Shown here: in pieces, positions 10,182 through 20,183 of the stretch | Position numbering within the stretch: the stretch's first letter is position 1 | How the letters are laid out: each line of letters opens with the position of its first letter | Source of the DNA: Bifidobacteriaceae bacterium UBA2724 | GTDB lineage: Bacteria > Actinomycetota > Actinomycetes > Actinomycetales > Bifidobacteriaceae | Direction: 5' to 3' | Length of the DNA stretch: 64,000 nucleotides | Assembly (NCBI GenBank): GCA_002353815.1 | Contig: DEKK01000012.1 | Location: forward strand, 210,970 to 274,969 | Position numbers and translations under genes: made by a program | The notes under the pieces: generated by a model | The model's input: the letters and a program-made list of their open reading frames with translations, nothing else | Database searches by the model: none | Told to the model about the DNA's origin: nothing

Positions 10182-10323
10182 GCTGTGTCTTCTTTCTTTG
10201 TTCTTCGTGGTAGCGGTTTCCCCACGTTAGCGTTTTGGGCGGTGCGCCGCGCCACGTCATGCGACGCACCGTGCGGCGGATGAGGCCGGCCAGCGCTCTC
10301 GGCACGGGCCGGCGGGGCGTCCG

Positions 10324-11598
10324 TCAGTCGTCCGGCAGGTCGTCGGGGATGGCGGAGAGCACCTCCACGGCCTTGTCGACGTCGTCGGCGCTGATGATGA
10401 GCGGCGGAGCCATGCGCAATGCGCCCGGGGCTACCGGGTTGACGATGAGCCCGTGCTCCATCGCCCAGTTCGCCGCCGCATGGGCGCAGGGGTGCGCGAG
10501 CAGCGCGGCGTTGAGCAGACCGCGGCCGCGCGTCCCGGTGATGAGCGGATTGCCACAGGAATCGAGGGCGCCGCGCAGCTGCTTGCCGCGTTCCTCGGCG
10601 TTCTCGATGAGATGGTCGGATTCGATGGTGTCGATGGTCGCGACGCCGCAGGCGCAGCCCAGCGGATTGCCCGCGAACGTGGAGCCATGCGAGCCGGGGG
10701 TGAACAGCGAGGCGTTGCGCTTGCCGAATGCGATGAGGCCACCCATCGGGAATCCGCCCGCCACGCCCTTGGCGAAGGTGATGGCGTCGGGCGTGACGCC
10801 GCCGGACAGGTCGTCGCGCTGGAACGCGAACCATGCGCCGGTGCGTCCCACGCCGGTCTGCACCTCGTCGATGATGAGCAGGGACCCGTGTTCATCGCAC
10901 AACGCCCGGGCTTCCTTGACGAAGTCGGCGCCCACGGGCAACACGCCTGCCTCGCCCTGGATGAGCTCCATGATGACGGCCGCGACCGGTCCGCGTTCAT
11001 CGGACGCGGCGAAGGCCGCACGCAGCGACTCGACGTCCCCTGACGTGACGAACTCGGTGGCGGGCAGCAGCGGTTCGAATGGCTCGCGGATTACCGGCTT
11101 CCATGTGATGGACAGCGCGCCGAGCGTACGCCCGTGGAAACCGTGCGTGAGGGCCAGAATCCTGGCAGGCTTGCCCGTGGCGTTGTCCATCGTGCGGCCG
11201 TGCAGCTTGGCGAGTTTCATCGCCGCTTCGTTGGCCTCGGCGCCGGAGTTGCCGAAATACACGAGCGAGCCTTCCGGGGCACCGGCCTTCTCGATGAGCT
11301 TGCCGGCGAGCGTGATCTGTGGCACGGTCGCGAAATAGTTCGACGTGTGCGCGACCTTGGCCGCCTGCTCGTTGAGCGCCTTCGTCCACGCCGGATGAGC
11401 GTAGCCGAGCGAATTGACGGCGATGCCGCCGAGGAAGTCAAGGTATTCGTTGCCATCGACGTCCCAGATGCGGGCGCCCTGCGCATGGTCCATCACGCGC
11501 AGCGGCGTGCCGAACACGTTCATGTGCACATCGCTGTACTCGCCGAGCAGCGTTGTGTCTTTGGGACCGAGAGTCTCGAGCCCTGTCTCATTCGCCAT
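10324..11598 (-). CDS. argD: Acetylornithine aminotransferase
   Basis: This PLP-dependent class III aminotransferase converts N-acetylglutamate semialdehyde to N-acetylornithine with glutamate as donor. The 424-residue product has the PLP-binding [11 protein letters not shown] segment, the [13 protein letters not shown] motif and the Schiff-base lysine in FAKG (Lys277). The ATG at 11598 has GAGGAACTCCT upstream and lies inside the last codons of argB (11-bp overlap), which implies coupled translation. Confidence 0.96.
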   Translation of the reverse strand: MANETGLETLGPKDTTLLGEYSDVHMNVFGTPLRVMDHAQGARIWDVDGNEYLDFLGGIAVNSLGYAHPAWTKALNEQAAKVAHTSNYFATVPQITLAGKLIEKAGAPEGSLVYFGNSGAEANEAAMKLAKLHGRTMDNATGKPARILALTHGFHGRTLGALSITWKPVIREPFEPLLPATEFVTSGDVESLRAAFAASDERGPVAAVIMELIQGEAGVLPVGADFVKEARALCDEHGSLLIIDEVQTGVGRTGAWFAFQRDDLSGGVTPDAITFAKGVAGGFPMGGLIAFGKRNASLFTPGSHGSTFAGNPLGCACGVATIDTIESDHLIENAEERGKQLRGALDSCGNPLITGTRGRGLLNAALLAHPCAHAAANWAMEHGLIVNPVAPGALRMAPPLIISADDVDKAVEVLSAIPDDLPDD

Positions 11599-12541
11599 AG
11601 GAGTTCCTCATTTCCATTCCTTCGCCGGGGACGACCATGGTGCCGACGCCGGCTGTGGTGAAGATTTCATTGAGCAATGAATGCGGACGCCGTCCGTCGA
11701 TGACGTGGGCCTCCTCGACGCCGCCGTCGATCGCGCGGATGCACGCCTCCATCTTGGGACGCATGCCGCTTTCGAGCTCGGGCAGCATGTCCCGCAGGGT
11801 GTCGGCGCCAACGCGGCCCACGAGAGAGTCGACGTCGGGCCAATCCGCATACAGCCCCTCGACATCGGTGAGGATGACGAGCTTGCGGGCGCCAACCGCG
11901 GCGGCCAGCGCGGCGGCCGCGGAGTCGGCGTTGACGTTGAGCACCTGCGTGGGGTTCTCTTCGTTCGGCGCGACCGAGCTCACCACGGGGATGCGGCGGG
12001 AGTTGATCAGGTCCTCGACCGGGGACGAATCGACACTCACGACATCGCCCACCAGGCCGATGTCGGTGGGGACGCCATCGATGATGGGCTTGCGCTGCAC
12101 CGCCGAGAACATGCCGCCGTCCTCGCCGCTCATGCCAATGGCGAAAGGCCCGTGCTGGTTGATGAGCCCCACGAGTTCGCGCGACACCTTGCCGGTGAGC
12201 ACCATGCGCACCACGTCCATGGCCTCGGGCGTGGTGACGCGCAGGCCGCCCTTGAACTCCGACTTGATGCCGAGCTTGGCCAGCATGGTGGAGATCTGCG
12301 GACCTCCGCCGTGGACCACGATGGGATGCATCCCCACCTGTCGCAGGAAGACCATGTCTTCGGCGAAGGCGGCCTTGAGCTTCTCGTTCACCATGGCATT
12401 GCCGCCGTACTTGATGACGACGCGCTGTCCGGCGAACTGCTCGAGCCACGGAAGCGCCTCGATGAGGACTTCCGCCTTTTGGTCGGCGGTCAGGTCTTCA
12501 TGGACGTCGATGTGATATCCGGGACCTTTCAGATCGGTCAT
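11588..12541 (-). CDS. argB: Acetylglutamate kinase
   Basis: It phosphorylates N-acetylglutamate and is usually the arginine-feedback-inhibited step in organisms with a cyclic pathway. The 317-residue product contains the amino-acid kinase motifs VIKYGGNAM near the N-terminus and VHGGGPQI. The N-terminal extension [17 protein letters not shown] before the kinase core is of the length often seen in arginine-sensitive enzymes, so feedback inhibition is plausible (inference). The ATG at 12541 was chosen because family similarity begins there; the frame stays open for 18 codons upstream. The ribosome-binding site is weak. It starts 26 bp after argJ. Confidence 0.96.
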   Translation of the reverse strand: MTDLKGPGYHIDVHEDLTADQKAEVLIEALPWLEQFAGQRVVIKYGGNAMVNEKLKAAFAEDMVFLRQVGMHPIVVHGGGPQISTMLAKLGIKSEFKGGLRVTTPEAMDVVRMVLTGKVSRELVGLINQHGPFAIGMSGEDGGMFSAVQRKPIIDGVPTDIGLVGDVVSVDSSPVEDLINSRRIPVVSSVAPNEENPTQVLNVNADSAAAALAAAVGARKLVILTDVEGLYADWPDVDSLVGRVGADTLRDMLPELESGMRPKMEACIRAIDGGVEEAHVIDGRRPHSLLNEIFTTAGVGTMVVPGEGMEMRNSYGE

Positions 12542-12567
12542 TGTTTCTCGATTCCGTTGCGGTGATG

Positions 12568-13743
12568 TCAGGATTCGTAATCGGCGTTGATGCACACGTA
12601 ATCATGCGTCAGGTCATCCGTCCACACGGTGGCCTCGGCATCGGAGCCGGTGTTGAGGTCGATGTCGATGTGCACCTCGCGGCCCTCCATGGAGACGAGA
12701 TCTCGCGGCTGACCCGGCTTTCCGCCGTCGCACACGCGGATGCCGTTGACGTCGACGGTCACGTCGTTCGGGTCGTAGGGAGCGACGTCCTCGGGCACGG
12801 TGCCGAGGGAGCTGACGACGCGTCCCCAGTTCGGATCCTTGCCGTAGATGGCGCACTTGAGCAGGTTGCTCGCGGCGACGGAGCGGGCGCATGCCAGCGC
12901 CGCCTCCTCGCTGGTGGCGCCGGTCACCGTCACGCGGATGTCATGCGCCGAACCCTCGCCATCGCCGATGATCTGGCGAGCGAGATTCGCCGTGGCCTTG
13001 GCCACGTTCGCCGCGAATTCCTCGGGGTCGGGGGTGACCCCGGACGCGCCGGAGGCCAGCAGCAGCACGGTGTCGTTGGTGGACATGCAGCCGTCGACGT
13101 CGATGCGGTTGAAGCTATATTCCGCGCCGTGCTCCAGCGCCTTCTGCATCTGCTCGGAGGTGACGACGGCATCGGTCGTGATGACGCACAGCATGGTGGC
13201 CAACTGCGGGGCGATCATGCCCGAGCCCTTCACCATGCCACCGATGCGGTAGCCGTTGCCTTCGATCTCGACGGTCTTGGGTTTCGTGTCGGTGGTGAGG
13301 ATGGCGATGGAGGACTGCTTGCCCGCCTCGGCGGAATCCGACAGGGTGGGGAAAGCCGCCTTCATGCCGGTCAGCAGGTTGTCGAGGGGAAGGAGGTCGC
13401 CGATGACACCGGTGGAGCATACGGCGACGTCGGTCGCGGAATCGAATCCGGCGAGTTCGGCGAACGTCTCGGCCTCGGTCTGCGACTGCTTGTATCCCGC
13501 GGCGCCCGTGCATGCGTTGGCGCACCCGGAGTTGAGCACGACGCCGCGCAGATGGCCGTCGGCGATGGCCTTGCGGGACCACTGCACCGATGCCGCGCAG
13601 AAACGGTTGGCGGTGAAGACACCGGCGGCGGCATCCAGGGGGCCGTTGTTGACGACGAGGGCGAGATCCTTCTTGCCCTCGACCGAGGAAACCCCCGATG
13701 CAATCGATGCGGTGGTGAAACCTTTGGCGAAAACGACACTCAT
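12568..13743 (-). CDS. argJ: Glutamate N-acetyltransferase (ornithine acetyltransferase)
   Basis: It recycles the acetyl group from N-acetylornithine to glutamate, which makes the pathway cyclic. The 391-residue precursor carries the self-cleavage motif [10 protein letters not shown], where the Ala182-Thr183 bond would be cut to free the catalytic Thr. The [10 protein letters not shown] segment also matches the family. The ATG at 13743 overlaps the argC stop (ATGA); a longer open frame upstream is out of family. No argA is visible in the window, so ArgJ may also make N-acetylglutamate from acetyl-CoA (bifunctional), which cannot be decided here. Confidence 0.96.
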   Translation of the reverse strand: MSVVFAKGFTTASIASGVSSVEGKKDLALVVNNGPLDAAAGVFTANRFCAASVQWSRKAIADGHLRGVVLNSGCANACTGAAGYKQSQTEAETFAELAGFDSATDVAVCSTGVIGDLLPLDNLLTGMKAAFPTLSDSAEAGKQSSIAILTTDTKPKTVEIEGNGYRIGGMVKGSGMIAPQLATMLCVITTDAVVTSEQMQKALEHGAEYSFNRIDVDGCMSTNDTVLLLASGASGVTPDPEEFAANVAKATANLARQIIGDGEGSAHDIRVTVTGATSEEAALACARSVAASNLLKCAIYGKDPNWGRVVSSLGTVPEDVAPYDPNDVTVDVNGIRVCDGGKPGQPRDLVSMEGREVHIDIDLNTGSDAEATVWTDDLTHDYVCINADYES

Positions 13744-14834
13744 GGTGCGACTCCAATCTTGGTGAGGCCGGTGGATTCGTCGAGTCCAAGGGCGATGTTG
13801 AGGGACTGAACTGCCTGGCCCGCGGTGCCTCGGTTGAGGTTGTCGATGGCGCAGAAAGCATAGAGGCGCTGGGAATTGCGGTCGACGGCGATCTGCACGT
13901 GCGCGGCGTTGGAGCCGATCACGTTGCCTGTCGCCGGGAGCATCCCCTCGGGCAGCACCTCGACGAAATACTGGTCGGCGTACGCATCGACCCACACGTC
14001 GCGGATCTCGGCGTCGGTCATGCCCTTGGCCTTGTCGGTCAGCGGGGCCGAGACGGTGGCGAGGATGCCGCGCGACATCGGTGCGAGGATCGGGGTGAAT
14101 CCCAGGGTGAACTGCGAGGCATCGGCAGCCGTGAGACCGGCGGCATGGGCGAAGTTCTGCAAGATCTCGGGGATGTGCCGGTGCTTGCCCGCCACGGAGT
14201 ACGGCAACGCGGACTGCAGGGCCTCGGAGGCCAGCAGATACGGCTTCTTAAGGCTCTTGCCCGCGCCGGAGTATCCGACGACCAGGTCGGCGACGATGGC
14301 GTCGCGCTGCACCAATCCCTCGGCGATGCCGGGCTGCATGCCCAGCGTGGTCGCGGTGACGTTGCAGCCCGGCCCGGCGATGCGCTTGGCCCCGGGAAGC
14401 GCCTCGCGCTGGCGGCGGTACGAGCCATCGGGGTTCTTGCCCACGATCAGCTCGGGCATGCCGTAGGTCCAGTGCTCATAGAAATCGCCGCCGTAGAACG
14501 CGTCCCAGGCTTTCTTCTCTTCGAGACGGTGGTCGGCGCCCAGGTCGATGACGATGCTGCGCGGGTCGAGCTGCGCGGCGAGCGCGCCCGAGGCCCCGTG
14601 CGGCAGCGCCAGCACGATGACGTCATGACCGTTGAGGTTGTCGGGAGTGGTGTCTTGCACGGTCAGTCCCGCGAGCTGCGGGATATGCGGCGCATATGCG
14701 CCGAAACTCTCGCCCACCGACGAATGCCCGGCGACGCACGTCACCTCGAAATCGGGGTGTGCGGCAAGAATGCGCAGCGCCTCGCCTCCTGCGTACCCGG
14801 TGGCTCCAGCCACCGCAACGGTGAGTTTGCTCAC
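13740..14834 (-). CDS. argC: N-acetyl-gamma-glutamyl-phosphate reductase
   Basis: This NADPH-dependent reductase makes N-acetylglutamate semialdehyde. The 364-residue product has the Rossmann motif GATGYAGGE at 10-18 and the catalytic cysteine in GPGCNVTAT (Cys157). The start is the GTG at 14834 with AAAGGAG 6 nt upstream. It is the first gene of the argCJBDFR transcription unit. The leader from the ARG-box promoter would be about 200 nt long. Confidence 0.97.
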   Translation of the reverse strand: MSKLTVAVAGATGYAGGEALRILAAHPDFEVTCVAGHSSVGESFGAYAPHIPQLAGLTVQDTTPDNLNGHDVIVLALPHGASGALAAQLDPRSIVIDLGADHRLEEKKAWDAFYGGDFYEHWTYGMPELIVGKNPDGSYRRQREALPGAKRIAGPGCNVTATTLGMQPGIAEGLVQRDAIVADLVVGYSGAGKSLKKPYLLASEALQSALPYSVAGKHRHIPEILQNFAHAAGLTAADASQFTLGFTPILAPMSRGILATVSAPLTDKAKGMTDAEIRDVWVDAYADQYFVEVLPEGMLPATGNVIGSNAAHVQIAVDRNSQRLYAFCAIDNLNRGTAGQAVQSLNIALGLDESTGLTKIGVAP

Positions 14835-15047
14835 AAACCGCTCCTTTCAGTTTCCGTCCGCGTCCTTGCGCGTCCGCGCATCGCACGTGCGGCCTCCCGC
14901 TCCTTGCAGGGAACGCGATGCATCGCGCCGCACGACGCCCGACGCCATGCAATACACCGCAGAGTATCCGCGTCCCGTGTCGGCACGCCCCGCATGACCA
15001 TCTGCCGACCGAAATCCGCGTGACTTCCGCCCGGCATACCGAATGCA

Positions 15048-15085
15048 TGTGGTTATATGCGAATATGTGCATAATTATGCAACGT
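15048..15085 (-). promoter_or_regulatory. Tandem ARG boxes overlapping the probable argC promoter
   Basis: A perfect 14-bp palindrome TGCATAATTATGCA lies at 15068-15081. A degenerate copy, TGTGGTTATATGCG, lies at 15048-15061, exactly 20 bp away, the normal spacing of paired ArgR sites. On the minus strand TTGCAT (15077-15082) could serve as the -35, with a TATAAC or CATATA -10 some 17-19 bp on, so ArgR binding would block polymerase. It is the only such AT-rich palindrome seen in the arg cluster. Confidence 0.8.
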
Positions 15086-15261
15086 TTTTCATGGTTCCGC
15101 CACCCGACACGCGGTCGGCCCCGCTCCGCGCGACTCCACGCACGTCCTGCGCCCCGCCGCTCCAGGGATGCCGGGCAGCTCCCGTGCGTGCCCGCCCTCT
15201 CGCCCGCCTTCCATACCCCGGGCTGCCGTCTGCGCCTCGCGCCATTCCAGCGCCGCGGACG

Positions 15262-15296
15262 AAAATGCCATGCGGACGATCTTCCGCATGGCATTG
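15262..15296 (-). terminator. Terminator of the DUF4190-like membrane protein gene
   Basis: A perfect 10-bp stem (AATGCCATGC with GCATGGCATT; further pairs extend into the loop) is followed on the minus strand by TTTTC. It begins about 10 nt after the stop codon at 15305. Confidence 0.8.
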
Positions 15297-15304
15297 CTCG
15301 CACG

Positions 15305-16186
15305 TCAGGCCACGTAATCCGTGGAGGTCGGCAGGCCGGAGCTGCCAGACCCGCTGTCCGTCGGCGAGGGAGTGCCGCCCGCGCCCGACGAGGCGCCGGG
15401 GCCGCTACCCTGTCCGCCGTCGCCGGTCAGCGACTGGAACAGGGGGTCGAAATACCCCGACTGCATCAGCCACATCGTGAGTACGAACGACAGGATGCTG
15501 AGCACCACCGACGCGACGGCGAGCCCGTGCCCCCTCAGATGGAAGACGCGGGTGCGGCGCATCGATATGAGGCCGAAGACGAGGCCAAAGATCGGCATGA
15601 AGAACGTCATGACGATGGCGGCAATCGCAAGGGGATCCCACTGCTGCCCCTGCCTCGGGAAGCGCGGGTCGTCGGGATCGTCGAAGAAACCTCCGCCGTA
15701 CGGCATTCCGTAGGGGTATCCGTAGGGGTTTCCGTACGGATTGCCTGCGGGGGTGCCATAGGGGTTGGGGCGTTGGCTCGCGTATGGCTGGGAGTTCGGG
15801 TTGCCATTGGCCGGGTTGCCGTTGGCCGCGAAGGGGCCGCCGTCGTCCATCGACGGGTTCGCCTGCGCGCCCTGGACTCGCAGGTCATCGTCGGCATCGT
15901 GGCCATGGCGGGCGCGGCGGCTGGAATTCTTGCCCTCGGGGGCACCGTAGACATACGGGTTCCAGCCGGGGTAGTCGCTGAGCATGGCGCCGTATTCGGG
16001 TTTCTGCGGTTCGCCGGGGTTCGATGGATTCTGCGCGTTATCACTGACCGCGTCGCCCTGCCGGGCGTTGGCGGGCGTCCCGGCGGGGCTTTCGGCTTCG
16101 GCGGGTGCGTCTGCGGGGGACGGTTCGGCGTCGGGCCGCTGGTCCGGATCGTTCGATGGCTGGTCGGCAGGATTCATGTCGGTCAT
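15305..16186 (-). CDS. DUF4190-like membrane protein with a disordered Asn/Pro/Gly/Tyr-rich N-terminus
   Basis: The protein has 293 residues. Residues 1-180 are low complexity, rich in Pro, Asn, Gly and Tyr, with NPYG/PYG repeats at about 140-165. Two membrane helices follow at 185-208 and 219-241, separated by a basic loop (SMRRTRVFHLRG), then a Gly/Ser/Pro-rich end. The helix pair and loop fit the DUF4190 pattern. The ATG at 16186 has AAGGAG 7 nt upstream. It sits between pheT and argC with its own terminator and is probably not functionally tied to either. Cellular role is unknown. Confidence 0.7.
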   Translation of the reverse strand: MTDMNPADQPSNDPDQRPDAEPSPADAPAEAESPAGTPANARQGDAVSDNAQNPSNPGEPQKPEYGAMLSDYPGWNPYVYGAPEGKNSSRRARHGHDADDDLRVQGAQANPSMDDGGPFAANGNPANGNPNSQPYASQRPNPYGTPAGNPYGNPYGYPYGMPYGGGFFDDPDDPRFPRQGQQWDPLAIAAIVMTFFMPIFGLVFGLISMRRTRVFHLRGHGLAVASVVLSILSFVLTMWLMQSGYFDPLFQSLTGDGGQGSGPGASSGAGGTPSPTDSGSGSSGLPTSTDYVA

Positions 16187-16318
16187 CGTGTCACTCCTTC
16201 ATCTACGGCGCGGGCAGGCGCCGCAATCGGATGGATGCCATTATCGCAGGCATCCATGCGTCGGACGGATTCCAAAACGGCGGGCGGTCACCGACCGTCC
16301 GCCGCAAGGGACTGTTCC

Positions 16319-18919
16319 TTATGCGCGAAGCTCTGCTCCCAGACGCGCGCATTCGCTGACAATGGCGGCGCGCAACGCATCGGCGTCATCGCTGCCGAGG
16401 GTCTTGCTTGGCGAGCGGAACGTCACGGAATACGCCAGCGACTTCTTGCCGGCGCCCAGCTGCCCACCCGTGAACACATCGAACAGCTCGATGGATTCGA
16501 GGTCGTCGCCGGCCGCCTTGCGGATGGCGTTCTCGACGGCCGCGGAGCTCACCGCGGTGTCGACGGTGAACGCGAAGTCCTGCTTGACCGGGGGGAACGT
16601 CGAGATCGGCTTGGCCTGGAGCGGCGCGTATTCCACACCGTTGAACAGGGCGGTCAGGTCGAGCTCGAAGGCGGCGGTGTGCGCCGGGAATCCCAGCGCC
16701 TCGTTCACCGCCGGATGGAACTCGCCCACGCGGCCGACCATGGTGCCGTCGGCGAGTTGCACGGCGGCGTAACGACCCGGATGCCACTGCTCCGGAACGG
16801 TCATGCCCTCGGCGGGCTGCACGAAGCGCAGGCCGGCCCCGAGCCGGTCGGAGACGCGGCGCACGGCCTCGACGGCGTCACTCCAATCCACGGGGCGCTT
16901 GTCGCCGAGCCATCCATCGTCCTCGGCCAGGCCGGTCATGATGGCGCCGACGTGCAGCGGCTGCCTGGGCAGGCCCGCGTCAAGCGCGGCGAGCTGCTCG
17001 TCGGTGGGCTTCACTCCTCCGGGGAGCGCAGGGACCGGAGGGGCCTTGGGGTCGGCGAGGAACACATGGCCGATCTCATACAGGCTCACGTTGTCGAGCC
17101 CGCGGCGGATATTGCGCTGCACGGTGAGCGCCAGCGTGATGAGCACGTTGCGGCGCAGGAACGGACGGTCGCCCGCGAGCGGGTTCGCGATCTCGATACT
17201 GTACGGCTTCTCCTTGGCGGGATCGAAGGCGAACGCCTTGAAATCCTCATCGCCCACGAACGGATACGTCAGGGTTTCGACGAGACCGTATTCGGCGAGG
17301 GTGTCGGCGACCATGCGCTTGCGCTTCTGGTCGGCGGTCAGGCCGACGTTGCCAGCGGGGACCGGCGGCACCGTGGTCGGGATCGCGTCGTATCCCTCGA
17401 TGCGGGCGATTTCCTCGACGAGATCGCACGGATAGTTGAGGTCGGGGCGCCACGACGGGGCCGCGACGGTGAGCTCGCCGTTGCCGCCGCCACCCAGACG
17501 GCAGCCGATGTCCTCGAGGATGTCGCTGATGCGGCCGATCGACAGGTCGAGTCCGGTGAGGCGCTGGACCTCGCTTGTCTTGAAACGGATGACCGGGCGC
17601 TTCTCGATCGTGTTGTAGTCGGTGGGCGTCGCGCTTGCGGTGCCATGCCCATAGCGCTCCATGAGCTCGGCGGCCATTTCGCACGCCGCGGGCTGCAGCG
17701 CGGTGTCGACGCCGCGCTCAAAACGGCGAGACGCCTCGGACGGGATCTTGTGGCGGCGCGCGGAACGCGCGATGGTGACGGTGCCGAAATGGGCGGATTC
17801 GAGCAAGATGTTGCGCGTCTCGCTCGTCACTTCGCCATACAGGCCGCCCATGACGCCGGCGATGCCCATCACGCGGCTGCCTTCCTTGCCGTCCGGTGAA
17901 TCGGTGATGAGCAGGTCCTCGGTCGACAGCTCGTGTTCCTTGCCGTCCAGCGTCGTGAGCTTCTCGCCTTCCTTGGCGCGGCGCACCACGATCGGCGGGC
18001 ACAGCTTGTCAAGGTCGTAGGCGTGCATCGGCTGGCCGAGGTCGAGCATGACGTAGTTCGTCACGTCGACGGCGAGGGAGATCGGACGCATTCCAGCGCG
18101 CAGCAGGCGGTGCTGCAGCCATGCGGGCGACTTGGCGTCCGGGTCGAAATTGCGCACGGCGCGGGCGTAGTAGCGGTCGCAGCCCACGACCCCGTGGATC
18201 GGGTTTTCGTCGTCCACGACCACGTCGATGTCATGCGCGTGGGCGTCCTGCATCGGGGCCTTGGCGTCGAGAGCATCCACGGGATCGGTGAACGCGGCGC
18301 CCGTCGAATTATGGAATTCGCGCGCCACGCCGCGGTACGAGAACGCATAGCCGCGGTCCGGGGTGATGTTGATTTCGAGCAGCGGCTCGTCCATGTGAAG
18401 CAGCGTGATGGCGTCGTCGCCGGGCTTGATGGCGTCGTACTCCTCCTGGCTGTATCCGCGTTCCGACAGCAGGATGATGCCGTTGTGGTTGTTGCCCAGA
18501 CCGAGCTCGCGTTCGGACGCGCACATGCCGTTCGAGATATGGCCGTACGTCTTGCGGGGCTGGATGTGGAAATCGCCGGGCAGGACCGCGCCCGGAAGGG
18601 TCACGACGACCTTCTCGCCGGCGCGCATGTTCGGTGCGCCGCAGACGATGCCGCGCGGCACCTTGTTGCCGTTCTCATCGGTCTCGTTCCACTGGTCGCC
18701 GCAATCGACGTGGCACCAGTTGATCGTCTTGCCGTTCTTCTGCGGCTCGGGCGTGGCGTCCACCACGTAGCCGACCACGATCGGTCCGGTCACGGACGAC
18801 GTGTGGATCTCTTCCTCTTCGAGGCCGACGCGCACGAGGTCCTTGGCGAGCTGCTCGTAGGATTCGTCCTGCGGCACGGCGACGTGTTCACGAAGCCAGT
18901 CGATATCAATGAAAGGCAT
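16319..18919 (-). CDS. pheT: Phenylalanine-tRNA ligase beta subunit
   Basis: This is the beta chain of the (alpha-beta)2 enzyme that charges tRNA-Phe. The 866-residue product has the EMAP-like tRNA-binding domain in the first 160 residues, then the B3/B4 editing region, the B5 domain, a core-like region and the C-terminal anticodon-binding FDX-ACB domain (about 770-866, FPPVKQDFAF onward). It starts one base after the pheS stop, with GGGGGAG inside the end of pheS, so the two subunits are translationally coupled. It is slightly longer than the usual 800-830 residues. Confidence 0.97.
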   Translation of the reverse strand: MPFIDIDWLREHVAVPQDESYEQLAKDLVRVGLEEEEIHTSSVTGPIVVGYVVDATPEPQKNGKTINWCHVDCGDQWNETDENGNKVPRGIVCGAPNMRAGEKVVVTLPGAVLPGDFHIQPRKTYGHISNGMCASERELGLGNNHNGIILLSERGYSQEEYDAIKPGDDAITLLHMDEPLLEINITPDRGYAFSYRGVAREFHNSTGAAFTDPVDALDAKAPMQDAHAHDIDVVVDDENPIHGVVGCDRYYARAVRNFDPDAKSPAWLQHRLLRAGMRPISLAVDVTNYVMLDLGQPMHAYDLDKLCPPIVVRRAKEGEKLTTLDGKEHELSTEDLLITDSPDGKEGSRVMGIAGVMGGLYGEVTSETRNILLESAHFGTVTIARSARRHKIPSEASRRFERGVDTALQPAACEMAAELMERYGHGTASATPTDYNTIEKRPVIRFKTSEVQRLTGLDLSIGRISDILEDIGCRLGGGGNGELTVAAPSWRPDLNYPCDLVEEIARIEGYDAIPTTVPPVPAGNVGLTADQKRKRMVADTLAEYGLVETLTYPFVGDEDFKAFAFDPAKEKPYSIEIANPLAGDRPFLRRNVLITLALTVQRNIRRGLDNVSLYEIGHVFLADPKAPPVPALPGGVKPTDEQLAALDAGLPRQPLHVGAIMTGLAEDDGWLGDKRPVDWSDAVEAVRRVSDRLGAGLRFVQPAEGMTVPEQWHPGRYAAVQLADGTMVGRVGEFHPAVNEALGFPAHTAAFELDLTALFNGVEYAPLQAKPISTFPPVKQDFAFTVDTAVSSAAVENAIRKAAGDDLESIELFDVFTGGQLGAGKKSLAYSVTFRSPSKTLGSDDADALRAAIVSECARLGAELRA

Positions 18920-18920
18920 G

Positions 18921-19988
18921 TCACTCCCCCATCACGAATTGCTTGCTGAAGCGCACGTCGCCTTCCACGAGGTCGTGCATGTCGTTGATGTCGTGGCGCA
19001 GAAGCAACGTGCGCTCCATGCCCACGCCGAAAGCGAATCCCGAATAGACGTCCGGGTCGATGCCGGCGGAACGCAGCACGTTCGGGTTGACCATGCCGCA
19101 GCCGCCCCATTCGATCCAGCCGGGGCCTCCCTTCTTGTCGGGGAACCACAGGTCCATCTCGGCGCTCGGTTCGGTGAAGGGGAAGTAGCTCGGGCGCAGG
19201 CGAGCCTTGGCGTCGGGGCCGAACATGGCGACGGCGAGCTTGTTGAGCACGCCCTTGAGGTCGGCCATGGTGAGGTTCTTGTCGATGGCGAGCGCCTCGC
19301 ACTGGTGGAACACCGGGGTGTGCGTGGCGTCGAGCTCGTCGGTGCGGTAGACGCGGCCCGTGCAGGCGATGTACAGCGGGACGCCGCGCTCGATGAGCGA
19401 ACGCACCTGGTCGGACGAGGTCTGGGTGCGCACCACGATGTTGGAGCCGACGAAGCCCGCGGCGTCCTTGGTCTGGTTGCCCTTGACGTAGAACGTGTCC
19501 TGCATCTGGCGGGCGGGGTGGTCGGGCCCGAAGTTCAGCGCGTCGAAGTTGTACCATTCGGTCTCCACCTCGGGGCCGTCGGCGATCTGCCAGCCCATGG
19601 AGACGAAGAAATCCTCGACGTCCTCGAGAAGCTTGGGCAGCGGGTGGCGGGCGCCCAGCGGCCTGCGGTTCACCGGCTGCGTCATGTCGACGCGTTCGGC
19701 CGCGAGCGCCGCCTTTTCGGCGGCCTCCTTGAGCTCCTGCTCCTTGGGGCCGTAGGCGCGGCCGAAATCGGCGCGGAGCTTGCCAAGGAGCTTGCCCGCT
19801 TCTTTCTTCTGGTCGTTGGGAAGGAGGCCGATGGCCTTGGACGCGGCCGCGAGGGCGGAGTCGCCGCCCGCATATGCGGTGCGCACCGCATGGAGTTCGT
19901 CAAGCGTCGCAGCGGCCTTGACTTTGGAGATTCCTTCGTCGATGGCCGCCGTCAGCGCGGCGGCGTCAAACGTTGAGCTATCTACCAC
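18921..19988 (-). CDS. pheS: Phenylalanine-tRNA ligase alpha subunit
   Basis: This is the catalytic chain of phenylalanyl-tRNA synthetase. The 355-residue protein has an N-terminal coiled-coil tRNA-binding segment (about 1-100) and the class II core with HPARQMQDTFYV (motif 1 area), an HQCEALAID stretch (motif 2) and GMERTLLLRHDI (motif 3). The start is the GTG at 19988 with AGGAAAGG upstream. A possible -10 (TACAGT) lies about 100 nt upstream at 20090-20095, leaving a leader of roughly 95 nt. No Phe-rich leader peptide or T-box was seen in it. Confidence 0.97.
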   Translation of the reverse strand: MVDSSTFDAAALTAAIDEGISKVKAAATLDELHAVRTAYAGGDSALAAASKAIGLLPNDQKKEAGKLLGKLRADFGRAYGPKEQELKEAAEKAALAAERVDMTQPVNRRPLGARHPLPKLLEDVEDFFVSMGWQIADGPEVETEWYNFDALNFGPDHPARQMQDTFYVKGNQTKDAAGFVGSNIVVRTQTSSDQVRSLIERGVPLYIACTGRVYRTDELDATHTPVFHQCEALAIDKNLTMADLKGVLNKLAVAMFGPDAKARLRPSYFPFTEPSAEMDLWFPDKKGGPGWIEWGGCGMVNPNVLRSAGIDPDVYSGFAFGVGMERTLLLRHDINDMHDLVEGDVRFSKQFVMGE

Positions 19989-20183
19989 TGGATTACCTTT
20001 CCTGGTTTCCTGGGGTTCGGGGGCGCCGTCGACGCGGGACGGCCGCCAAGCCCTACGGTCACATTTTCATGACATCACTAGACATAGCCACTGTAGCGAA
20101 TGCGGCCGCGCGATGCGTGCGGATGACCGCAATGGCGCCACCGGAACGCGTGGGCGCCGCGTCGCGGCAGGCGTCTGCCTCCG

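Larger units (their letters stand above)
14835..15304. other. argC upstream region, 470 bp, without a gene
   Basis: It contains the argC leader (about 200 nt, GC-rich), the ARG boxes and probable promoter at 15048-15085, and the terminator of the facing-away upstream gene at 15262-15296. No coding frame in it resembles a protein family. Confidence 0.6.

Noticed and set aside
12595..13995. Longer versions of argB and argJ using upstream in-frame starts
   Set aside because: The extensions are Arg-rich, overlap the neighbouring genes in other frames and lack family similarity; the ATGA overlap fixes argJ.
14918..17899. Plus-strand open frame of about 990 codons through the argC upstream region, the DUF4190-like gene and pheT
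   Set aside because: It crosses the ARG boxes and a terminator and is antisense to two genes.
19989..20183. Phe-responsive attenuator or T-box in the pheS leader
   Set aside because: No Phe-codon run, T-box core sequence or terminator/antiterminator pair could be found; only a tiny ATG-AAA-ATG-TGA frame.
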